A DNA stretch of 64,000 nucleotides from Myxococcales bacterium (GTDB lineage: Bacteria > Myxococcota_A > Polyangia > Nannocystales > Nannocystaceae). Position numbers and translations under genes: made by a program. The number at the start of each line of letters is the position of its first letter. Positions within the stretch are counted from its first letter, which is position 1. The notes below the pieces were generated by a model. That model saw only the letters and a list, made by a program, of their open reading frames with translations, did not search any database and was not told the origin of the DNA. The stretch is taken from contig JACKDU010000001.1 of NCBI GenBank assembly GCA_020633335.1, forward strand, positions 620,001-684,000, given 5' to 3'. Below are positions 57,249-64,000 of this stretch, piece after piece.

Positions 57249-58493
57249 TCAGGGGTCTTCGATGCAGTAGATGCGCGCGGTGTTGTTGCAGCTGGTGAAG
57301 GAATTGGCCGTCCAATTGCCGCTTTGCGGGCTGATTGCGCCCGTGTTTCCGCCGCCGATGACGCTGCTCCACTTCAGGCAGTGGGAGTCGTCCATCTGGT
57401 TGGCCCAGGCCCACTTGCCGCCGGTGCCGTCCGGCTTGGTGTTCGACCATACTGTGTTGTTGGTGTTGACTATCGCCCCGTGCTGATCGTGGTCCAGCGG
57501 ATGGTCAAGCATCCCCGAGACCAGCCCGGACCACCCGACGGCGACCGGGATCAGCTCGATCTGCTTCTTGGTCGTGTCGATCATCACGTAGGTCCCGCCG
57601 TAGTCCTCGAGCTTGGCGAAGAAGCGAGTGCTCGGGCTCTGGGTGTCGTCGCTGAGCCAGGCCTTGAAGGCTCGTCCGGCGAGGAGCTCGGGGACATCGT
57701 CGGCGAGGGCGTCGTCGGCGAGGCTCTCGCAGAGGGCGTCGGCACCGTAGAGGCCGCCGAGGTCACCTTCATAGACGTCAGCCGTGACGAAGACGAAGCG
57801 GCGCTCGGTCGCGCAGTCGTTGCTGCAGGCGTCGAGGTCGTCGGAGTTGCCGTCATCGCAGGCCTCGTCCGGTTGGACGTGGCCGTCGCCGCAGGCGGCG
57901 AGCTTGCAGGCGTTGGTGCAGGCGTCGGCGTTGCTCTGGTTGCCGTCGTCGCACTCCTCCTTGCCCAGCCGGACGAAGCCGTCGCCGCAGAACGCGGGGA
58001 CGCAGGTGGTGGGGCAGGCGTCGTCATCGTCGGTGTCGCCGTCGTCGCACCCCTCGACGCCAGCGAGGAGGTGGCCGTCGCCGCAGGCGGCGAGCTTGCA
58101 GCCGTCGACGCACTCGTCGGTGTTGGAGTTGTTGCCGTCGTCGCACTCCTCGACGCCGCTGAGGAGGTAGCCGTCGCCGCAGACGTTGTTGGTGCATTCG
58201 CTGGTGCACTTGCGGTCGTCGCCGTTGTCCTCGCCGTCGTCGCACTCCTCGTCGATGTCGACCTGGCCGTCGCCGCAGGTGGGCTCGTTGGGGGTCGAGG
58301 TGGTGGTCGAGGAGATGGTGGTCGTCGGCGAGGAGGTCGAGGAGGTCGAGGCGGTCGAGGACGAGGTCTCGCTTTCGCTCTCGCCGCAGCCTCCGCACTC
58401 TCCGGCGCTCAGGCAGGCGCTGGAGAGCGCGCTCAGGGCCGCGAGGAGGCACGCTGTCGAGAGAAGATGGCGTTGGCGAGGGCGTGAAGACAT
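57249..58493 (-). CDS. DUF4215-repeat lipoprotein with C-terminal DUF1554 domain (copy 1)
   Basis: A 414-residue surface lipoprotein: lipobox LSSAC (Cys27), short Ser/Thr linker, five DUF4215 repeats of about 30 residues (CGDG-x-V-x(4)-EECDDGN...C...C) and a C-terminal DUF1554 (endostatin/lectin-like) domain beginning RRFVFVTADVYEGDLGGL and ending ARIYCIEDP. DUF4215 repeats are rich in Cys and Asp and common in myxobacterial surface proteins; their ligand is unknown. The start at 58493 follows a GGAG (58504-58507, minus strand) conserved in three of the four array members, which supports it as Shine-Dalgarno. Copies 3 and 4 are the closest relatives. Compared with them it has a much longer serine-threonine variety in its second repeat. 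Confidence 0.85.
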   Translation of the reverse strand: MSSRPRQRHLLSTACLLAALSALSSACLSAGECGGCGESESETSSSTASTSSTSSPTTTISSTTTSTPNEPTCGDGQVDIDEECDDGEDNGDDRKCTSECTNNVCGDGYLLSGVEECDDGNNSNTDECVDGCKLAACGDGHLLAGVEGCDDGDTDDDDACPTTCVPAFCGDGFVRLGKEECDDGNQSNADACTNACKLAACGDGHVQPDEACDDGNSDDLDACSNDCATERRFVFVTADVYEGDLGGLYGADALCESLADDALADDVPELLAGRAFKAWLSDDTQSPSTRFFAKLEDYGGTYVMIDTTKKQIELIPVAVGWSGLVSGMLDHPLDHDQHGAIVNTNNTVWSNTKPDGTGGKWAWANQMDDSHCLKWSSVIGGGNTGAISPQSGNWTANSFTSCNNTARIYCIEDP

Positions 58494-58602
58494 TGAGGCA
58501 GACTCCATGCGCCACGCCGTGGGCGCGGCACGGGGAAGTGAGTGGCGGTGTCGTCGTGGCGACGGGGCCACGGGCGTTGCCCCGGGCGGATGTGGCCGGG
58601 GC

Positions 58603-59036
58603 TCACGGGGCTTCGACGCACGAGAGGCGTGCGGTGTCGTCGCATCCGGCATTGCTCGCGGTAGTGGTCGGCCGCGCTGGTGCGCCGTTGCCGATGCCCC
58701 TCAAGTTTCGTTGGTGGGCGTCGTCCTGGTGGTCACGACGGCCCGGCGGCCTCGCCTGCTCGGACGCGCTCTGCGAGGGCCTCGTCGGCGATGCCTGTGA
58801 TGGCACGCTCCCCGCCTGTCTTGCGGGATCGGCCTGCAAGGCCCGGCTCAGGGCGACGTCGCGGCGGTCGAGGTCGAGGTTGAGGAGGAGGACGACGATG
58901 AGGTCGAAGACTCGCTCTCACCGCAGAGGGCGTCGGCGTCGTCGCAGAGGGCGGGGCTCTGGCAAGCGAGGGCGGGCAGGCTCAGGGAGGCGAGGAGGCA
59001 GGCCGTCGTGAGGTGATGGTGGGGCCGCGTGCGCAT
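58603..59036 (-). pseudogene. Decayed DUF4215/DUF1554 lipoprotein gene (copy 2)
   Basis: The remains of an array member. It keeps an intact start (MRTRPHHHLTTACLLASLSL, lipobox LALAC) and the CGESESSTSSSS linker but then hits a stop codon at about 58848. The DUF4215 repeats are gone. Beyond the stop, in other frames, pieces of the C-terminal domain remain: a match to the GADALCESLADDA helix and the final DDTARLSCVEAP. So an internal deletion of about 800 bases plus frameshifts destroyed it. The leader DNA before the start is nearly identical to that of copy 3 (CATTGAAGGAAGACTCCATG on the plus strand), which marks a recent duplication. It should not give a functional protein. Confidence 0.85.
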
Positions 59037-59129
59037 TGAAGGAAGACTCCATGCGCCAGGCCGCGGCGAGGCCGCGGTCTGGGCTGCTGGGTGGAGGGGT
59101 TGTGGCGACGGGGGCCCGAGGCGCGGTGC

Positions 59130-60383
59130 TCACGGGTCTTCGATGCAGTAGAGGCGCGCCTGGAAGTTGCAGACGGTAGCTCCGTTTGCGGTCCAGTTGC
59201 CGGTCTGGAGGTCGGCTTGGCCAGCGTTTCCAAAGCCGACGGCGTTGTTGCCCCACTTCATGCAGTGTCCGTCGTCGACCTGGTTGGCCATGGCCCACTT
59301 GCCGGCGGTGCCGTCCGGCTGGGTGTTCGACCACACTGCCTTGTCAGAGACGACCGCGGCTCCGTGTTGATCGTGATCCAGCGGATGGTCAAGCATCCCC
59401 GAGACCAGTCCAGCCCACCCAACGGCCACCGGGACCAGCTCGACCGGATCCTTGGTGCTGTCGATCATCACATACGTCCCACCAAACCCCTCGCCCTTCG
59501 CCGAGAAGCGAGTGTCGGGGCTCTGGGTGTCATCGCTGAGCCAGGCCTTGAAGGTCCGCCCGGCGAGGAACGCAGGGACCATGTCCGCGCGAGCATCGTC
59601 AACCAAGCCGCTGCAGAGCGCGTCGGCGCCCGCAAGGCCGCCGAGGTTGCCGTCGTAGACGTCCGCCGTGACAAACACGAAGCGCCGCGAGGTCGCGCAG
59701 TCGCCGCTGCAGGCGTCGAGGTCGTCGGTGTTCCCGTCGTCGCAGGCCTCGTCGCCCTGGACGTAGCCGTCACCGCAGGCGGCGGCCTTGCAGGCGTTGG
59801 TGCAGGCGTCGGTGTTGCTCTGGTTGCCGTCGTCGCACTCCTCCTTGCCCTGCTGGACGAAGCCGTCGCCGCAGGAGGCGGGCTTGCAGGAGGAGGGGCA
59901 GGCGTCGGTGTCGAGGTCATTGCCGTCGTCGCACTCCTCCTTGTCCTCCTGGATGAAGCCGTCGCCGCAGGTGGCGAGCTTGCAGCCGTCGACGCACTCG
60001 TCGGTGTTGGAGATGTTGCCGTCGTCGCACTCCTCGACGCCGGCGAGGACGTAGCCGTCGCCGCAGACGTTGCTCTGGCACTCGCTGGTGCAGGCCTTGT
60101 CGTCGCCGTTGTTCTCGCCGTCGTCGCACTCCTCGCCCATGTCGACCTGGCCGTCGCCGCAGCTCGGCTCGCCGGAGGTGGAGGTGGCGGAGGTGACGGT
60201 GGTGATCGGGGAGGTTGTGGAGGTGGAGGTTGAGGAAGAAGACGAGGAGGACGAGGACTCGCTCTCGCCGCAGAGGGCGTCGGCGTCGCCGCAGAGGGCG
60301 GAGCTCTGGCAGGCGAGGACGGGCAGGCTCAGGGCGGCGAGGAGGCTGGCCGTCGTGAGGCGTTGGGGGGGTCGGGGGTACAT
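59130..60383 (-). CDS. DUF4215-repeat lipoprotein with C-terminal DUF1554 domain (copy 3)
   Basis: A 417-residue member of the array: signal peptide with lipobox VLAC (Cys25), a segment GDADALCGESESS leading into a run of Ser residues, five DUF4215 repeats (including EECDDGNISNTDECVDGC and EECDDGNDLDTDACPSSC) and the DUF1554 domain (FVFVTADVYDGNLGGLAGAD to ARLYCIEDP). From the second repeat to the last 60 residues it is almost identical to copy 4 at the protein level, whereas the signal peptides differ. The start is set by GGAG 11 bases upstream, shared with copies 1 and 2. An overlapping upstream ATG in another frame (reading MESSFNV) contains this GGAG and is not used as a start. Confidence 0.87.
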   Translation of the reverse strand: MYPRPPQRLTTASLLAALSLPVLACQSSALCGDADALCGESESSSSSSSSSTSTSTTSPITTVTSATSTSGEPSCGDGQVDMGEECDDGENNGDDKACTSECQSNVCGDGYVLAGVEECDDGNISNTDECVDGCKLATCGDGFIQEDKEECDDGNDLDTDACPSSCKPASCGDGFVQQGKEECDDGNQSNTDACTNACKAAACGDGYVQGDEACDDGNTDDLDACSGDCATSRRFVFVTADVYDGNLGGLAGADALCSGLVDDARADMVPAFLAGRTFKAWLSDDTQSPDTRFSAKGEGFGGTYVMIDSTKDPVELVPVAVGWAGLVSGMLDHPLDHDQHGAAVVSDKAVWSNTQPDGTAGKWAMANQVDDGHCMKWGNNAVGFGNAGQADLQTGNWTANGATVCNFQARLYCIEDP

Positions 60384-60497
60384 TGAAGGAAGACTCCATG
60401 CGCCAGGCCGCGGGGACGCCGTGGCCTGGGGTGCTGGCTGGGTGGTGTCGTGGCGACGGGAGCGACGGGCGATGGCCCGTGCTGTGGTGCCCGGGGC

Positions 60498-61751
60498 TCA
60501 GGGGTCTTCGATGCAGTAGAGGCGCGCGGTAGCGTTGCAGCCACCCAGAGCGTTGGCGGTCCAGTTGCCTGTCTGAAGGTCCGTCACACCGGTGTTGCCG
60601 ATGCCCGCGGCGTTGTTGCTCCAATTCGTGCAGTGTCCGTCGTCGACTTGGTTGGCCATGGCCCACTTGCCGCCGGTGCCGTCCGGCTGGGTGTTCGACC
60701 ACACCGTCTTGTTGGCGGGGTTGATCACGGCCCCGTGCTGATCGTGATCCAGGGGATGGTCAAGCATCCCCGAGACGAGCCCAGCCCACCCAACGGCCAC
60801 CGGGACCAGCTCGACCGGATCCTTGGTGCCGTCGATCATCACATACGTCCCACCAAACCCCTCGCCCTTCGCCGAGAAGCGAGTATCCGGGCTCTGGGTG
60901 TCATCGCTGAGCCAGGCCTTGAAGCTCCGCCCGGCGAGGAACTCCGGGACCATGTCGGCGCGGGCGTCGTCGACGAGGCCGCTGCAGAGCGCGTCGGCGC
61001 CCGCAAGACCGCCGAGGTTGCCGTCGTAGACGTCCGCCGTGACAAACACGAAGCGTCGCGAGGTCGCGCAGTCGCCGCTGCAGGCGTCGAGGTCGTCGGT
61101 GTTCCCGTCATCGCAGGCCTCGTCGCCCTGGACGTAGCCGTCACCGCAGGCGGCGGCCTTGCAGGCGTTGGTGCAGGCGTCGGTGTTGCTCTGGTTGCCG
61201 TCGTCGCACTCCTCCTTGCCCTGCTGGACGAAGCCGTCGCCGCAGGAGGCGGGCTTGCACGAGGTGGGGCAGGCGTCGGTGTCGACGTCGTTGCCGTCGT
61301 CGCACTCCTCCTTGTCCTCCTGGATGAAGCCGTCGCCGCAGGTGGCGAGCTTGCAGCCGTCGACGCACTCGTCGGTGTTGGAGATGTTGCCGTCGTCGCA
61401 CTCCTCGACGCCGGCGAGGACGTAGCCGTCGCCGCAGACGTTGTTGGTGCACTCGCTGGTGCAGGCCTTGTCGTCGCCGTTGTTCTCGCCGTCGTCGCAC
61501 TCCTCGCCCATGTCGACCTGGCCGTCGCCGCACATGGGCTCGCCGGTGGTCGTGTCGGTGGTCGAGGTCACGCTGGTGGCCGGGGAGGTGGTCGAGGTGG
61601 TCGTCGACGAGGAGGAGGACGAGGTTGAGGTCTCGCTCTCGCCGCAGACGCCATAAATGTCGCTGCCGCACTCCGTCGTCCAGTGACAGGCGGAGGAGGT
61701 GACGAGGACGGCGAGGGCCGACGCGAGGCGTAGATCAAGGAGTCGTTGCAT
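60498..61751 (-). CDS. DUF4215-repeat lipoprotein with C-terminal DUF1554 domain (copy 4)
   Basis: A 417-residue lipoprotein with lipobox SSAC (Cys22), a Ser/Thr linker, five DUF4215 repeats and a DUF1554 domain. Repeats two to five and most of the last domain are nearly identical to copy 3; the signal peptide, first linker and the last 60 residues (AVINPANKTVWSN; NWSNNAAGIGNTGVTDLQ) differ. It lacks the conserved ATGGAGTC leader of copies 1-3, so it probably has a different promoter and translation start context. It is the most upstream gene of the array in transcription order and may be the parent copy. The likely location is the outer surface; its role is unknown. Confidence 0.87.
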   Translation of the reverse strand: MQRLLDLRLASALAVLVTSSACHWTTECGSDIYGVCGESETSTSSSSSSTTTSTTSPATSVTSTTDTTTGEPMCGDGQVDMGEECDDGENNGDDKACTSECTNNVCGDGYVLAGVEECDDGNISNTDECVDGCKLATCGDGFIQEDKEECDDGNDVDTDACPTSCKPASCGDGFVQQGKEECDDGNQSNTDACTNACKAAACGDGYVQGDEACDDGNTDDLDACSGDCATSRRFVFVTADVYDGNLGGLAGADALCSGLVDDARADMVPEFLAGRSFKAWLSDDTQSPDTRFSAKGEGFGGTYVMIDGTKDPVELVPVAVGWAGLVSGMLDHPLDHDQHGAVINPANKTVWSNTQPDGTGGKWAMANQVDDGHCTNWSNNAAGIGNTGVTDLQTGNWTANALGGCNATARLYCIEDP

Positions 61752-61779
61752 GGGGGGCTGAACCTTACTCGACGCGTCG

Positions 61780-63243
61780 TTACTTGGCCACGATCGCGCG
61801 CGCTTGGGGGTGGGGGCTTCGGGCCGCGCTGCGCTTGCTTCGGCGCTCGAGCAGGGCCTGGGTGAGGGTCGCCGTGAGGGCCGCGCTGGCCATCCCGAGG
61901 CCGGCGCCGAGGAGGCCGTACATCGCCGCGAAGCGGCGGTTTCGGTCGATCGCGGCGTCGCGGAAGGCGGCCGGATCCATGTCGCGCTGGAGCCCCGATC
62001 GGGTCACGCCACGGAGCCCGCCGACTCCGCCGATTGCGAGGGCGCCACCGAGGCCGAGCTCGATGAGCAGCGGCGTCCGACGGCCGCCGGCGGCGACCGT
62101 CGCCGCGACGACGCCGACCCCGAGGCCGCCGCTGAGGGTGCCGATCCCCTGATTCAGCGGCTTCATGGTGCGCACATAGGCGGCTCGCGTGTCGCGGCTG
62201 GGCCCAGCGGAGAGCTCCGCGAACGCGGCGCTGCGCTCGTTGACCGAGCGGCCCGCGACCGCGGCCCCGCTGGCGACGAGGCCGAAGGCGGCGGCGCCGA
62301 GGCCGATCGAGAGGCCGCGGCGGGCGCTCGACACAGGATCGCGGCGGAGCTTGAGGTCGAGCTCCTCGTGCTCTGCGGCGCGGAGGTCGAGCTCGTGGTG
62401 GAGCGGGACGAAGCCGCGGGCGCTGGCGTGGAGGACCCAGCTCCCCGCCGGCAGCTCGACCCGGAGCTCGGGCTCGTGGACGGTGGTGGTCGGCGGCGGC
62501 TCGGACCCCTCCCAGGTCACCTCGACGCCGCGGGAGAGGGCCGCGGCGGGGGCGAAGCGGGCGGTGACGGTGGCCGGCGGCGGCGGGGTCTCCTGGGGGA
62601 CCGGGAGCGGCCCGGCGATCACCACCCGCAGCGATCCGCCCGCCGCCTCGACGTTGAAGGTCTGGCTGGCGACGGTCCCGTCGCTGAGGGCGACGTTGGC
62701 GGTCCACGAGCCGGGCGTGAGGCGGGTCTGGAGGGGCCCCGGGTCGCTCCAGGGGAGGACGAGCGCGTCCTCGGCCGGGGTCTGGTCGCGGAGGAGCTCG
62801 ACCCCGGTCGCCGCGGCGCCGCCCGGCGAGCGATCGAAGAGGAGCTCGATCGACGCGGTGCGCTCGGCGGCGGCGATCATCCGGCGCTCGAGATCGGCGA
62901 GCTCGTCGTTGGTGATCTCTGGATCGGCCTCGAGGTAGCGGCGCCAGTCGATGAGCGCGAGGGCCTCGTGGCCGGCGCCCGCGGCCTCACGGGCCATGCC
63001 CGCGTTGTAGAGGACGTTGGGGCGCCCGCCGTCGCGCCAGATCGCCTCGAAGAGGCGGGCGGCCTCGGCGTAGCGGCCGGCGCTGTAGTGATCGCGGGCG
63101 GTGGCGCTGCGGGGATCGGCGGGGGCGGTCGAGGTCGATGACGAGGCCGGGGCCGCGTGGAGCGGCAGCGGGCCGAGGCCGATCGAGGTCGCGAGCGCGA
63201 GGCAGAGGAGGGCGCAGGAGGAGCGTGGGGAGGGAGGGATCAT
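61780..63243 (-). CDS. Exported TPR/PEGA-like protein with membrane helices
   Basis: A 487-residue exported protein typical of myxobacteria: signal peptide (LLCLALATSIGLGPLPLHAA), a TPR-like region (ARDHYSAGRYAEAARLFEAI followed by NVLYNAGMAREAAG), beta-rich PEGA-like segments (SIELLFDRSPGGAAATGVEL; LRVELPAGSWVLHASARGFV), and a C-terminal part with several hydrophobic helices (ARRGLSIGLGAAAFGLVASG, LLIELGLGGALAIGGVGGL). The combination suggests a periplasmic domain anchored by C-terminal helices. Its ATG overlaps the stop codon of the upstream gene (ATGA), so the two are cotranscribed and probably work together. The function is unknown. Confidence 0.8.
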   Translation of the reverse strand: MIPPSPRSSCALLCLALATSIGLGPLPLHAAPASSSTSTAPADPRSATARDHYSAGRYAEAARLFEAIWRDGGRPNVLYNAGMAREAAGAGHEALALIDWRRYLEADPEITNDELADLERRMIAAAERTASIELLFDRSPGGAAATGVELLRDQTPAEDALVLPWSDPGPLQTRLTPGSWTANVALSDGTVASQTFNVEAAGGSLRVVIAGPLPVPQETPPPPATVTARFAPAAALSRGVEVTWEGSEPPPTTTVHEPELRVELPAGSWVLHASARGFVPLHHELDLRAAEHEELDLKLRRDPVSSARRGLSIGLGAAAFGLVASGAAVAGRSVNERSAAFAELSAGPSRDTRAAYVRTMKPLNQGIGTLSGGLGVGVVAATVAAGGRRTPLLIELGLGGALAIGGVGGLRGVTRSGLQRDMDPAAFRDAAIDRNRRFAAMYGLLGAGLGMASAALTATLTQALLERRSKRSAARSPHPQARAIVAK

Positions 63244-64000
63244 CGGGTCTCTGCTCGTTTACGGAGGAGATTGTCGACCATGCGAAATACGTCAAGGCCG
63301 CCGAGGACGGCGAGGCCGTCCATGTAGTTAGGGGCGCCGGGGAGCGTGGAGAGCGCGCGCACGCGGACGCAGGCCGCCTCGCTCCAGGTGCAGAGGGCGA
63401 ACGAGCCGCCGAGGATCTCGCGGCCGAAGCTCTCGCCCCGCGGGTTGGTCTGGAGGCCGGCCTCAAAGGCCAGGTGGGCCGAGAACCAGCGGGGGTGGAT
63501 CCGGTAGCCGTAGGCGAGGTCGGTGGTCATCGTGTAGGTCCACTGGGGGACCGGCAGGTAGGCGACCGCGAGGCGGTAGAAGCCGAGGTTGAAGCCGACG
63601 CCGATGACGTGGCGACGGCGCTTGCCGGCGAGGAAGCGCACGCCGGGGCCGACGTCGAGGGCGAGGGTGCCGAGCTCGCTGCGCTGCCGCCCGGCCTCCT
63701 TGAGGGCCGCCTCGCCGCCGCCGACCTCCACCCGGAGGGAGAGGCGCTCGCGCCAGCGCTGCGCGTAGCCGGAGGGCTCCTCGGCGGTCGGCTTGGGGGC
63801 GGGCGCCGGAGGCGGGGCCTCCTCGGCCTTCGGGGCCCGGAGCGCGTCCTGACGGTCCTTGAGGATCGTTCGGGTCGCCTCGAGGCTGGTCCGCTCCTCC
63901 TCGACCTCGGGGCGGCGCTCCGTCTCGAGCTCGCGGAGGCGGAGCTCGATCACGTCGAGCGCCTTGGCGAGGTAGTGGCGCTTCTCCCAGTCTGGCGCGC
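63240..64000 (-). CDS. Envelope protein with coiled coil and beta-barrel-like domain, N-terminus outside the window
   Basis: The 3' part of a gene entering from the right edge; about 252 residues are visible and the frame is open to base 64000. The visible start is a coiled coil (KRHYLAKALDVIELRLRELE), then a Pro/Ala linker (APPPAPAPKPTAEEP), then a domain of long amphipathic strands rich in Gly and aromatics (GVGFNLGFYRLAVAYLPVPQ, DLAYGYRIHPRWFSAHLAFE, GREILGGSFALCTWSEAAC), which looks like a small outer-membrane barrel. The stop codon overlaps the next gene's ATG, implying an operon. No family is recognised, and the missing N-terminus limits the assignment. Confidence 0.7.
   Translation of the reverse strand, partial: APDWEKRHYLAKALDVIELRLRELETERRPEVEEERTSLEATRTILKDRQDALRAPKAEEAPPPAPAPKPTAEEPSGYAQRWRERLSLRVEVGGGEAALKEAGRQRSELGTLALDVGPGVRFLAGKRRRHVIGVGFNLGFYRLAVAYLPVPQWTYTMTTDLAYGYRIHPRWFSAHLAFEAGLQTNPRGESFGREILGGSFALCTWSEAACVRVRALSTLPGAPNYMDGLAVLGGLDVFRMVDNLLRKRAETR

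Noticed and set aside
57300..61700. CRISPR-like regular repeats on the plus strand
   Set aside because: The periodicity comes from the codons of DUF4215 repeats (CGDG...EECDDGN) in three real genes; there are no unique spacers of constant length and no cas genes.

Overview
The window is a very GC-rich bacterial chromosome segment with dense, strongly G/C-ending codons. Its protein families point to a myxobacterium, most likely of the Nannocystis/Plesiocystis side of Myxococcota: Ser/Thr-rich-linker lipoproteins with DUF4215, MopE-like and choice-of-anchor L domains, a TIGR04551-type outer-membrane protein, PilZ, FHA and PP2C signalling proteins, and genes for sterol tailoring. This placement is inferred from gene content; no rRNA or tRNA gene is visible.

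Layout. 1-1.6 kb: end of comEC and an FHA protein. 1.6-6.2 kb: a selenium locus, selA, selB and selD. The selD gene contains an in-frame TGA at the catalytic position followed by a convincing bacterial SECIS hairpin, so it encodes a selenocysteine-containing selenophosphate synthetase. 6.2-8.1 kb: an ERG4/ERG24-type sterol reductase and an ERG2/sigma-1-receptor-type sterol isomerase, consecutive on the minus strand. 8.2-15 kb: PilZ, PP2C, cinA-recA, a lipoprotein and radA. 15-28 kb: outer-membrane beta-barrel, polysaccharide deacetylase, M32 carboxypeptidase, dCMP deaminase, cytochrome P450, Nudix, rhodanese-MoeB, MoxR, a large hybrid histidine kinase and a SUKH protein. 28-39 kb: a lipoprotein with a self-cleaving S74 chaperone domain, M13 peptidase, MurJ-like flippase, methyltransferase, and a TetR-P450-desaturase cluster with a visible operator.

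39-64 kb is the accessory part. It holds tandem choice-of-anchor L lipoproteins, a gene-poor stretch with a perfect 21-bp inverted repeat, and nagZ. A two-gene ATPase + DUF4276 module lies between an intact copy and a broken copy of a small monooxygenase gene. Then come a frameshifted BatA-like gene with DUF58, a tachylectin-2-type lectin, and an array of four DUF4215/DUF1554 lipoprotein genes, one of them decayed.

A theme across the window is promoter placement. At least ten genes have a TAnnnT-like -10 box only 6-9 bases before the start codon, several with a -35 box 17-18 bases upstream, which predicts leaderless mRNAs. Genes with real 5' leaders (FHA, lectin, DUF4215 array) instead show Shine-Dalgarno sequences.
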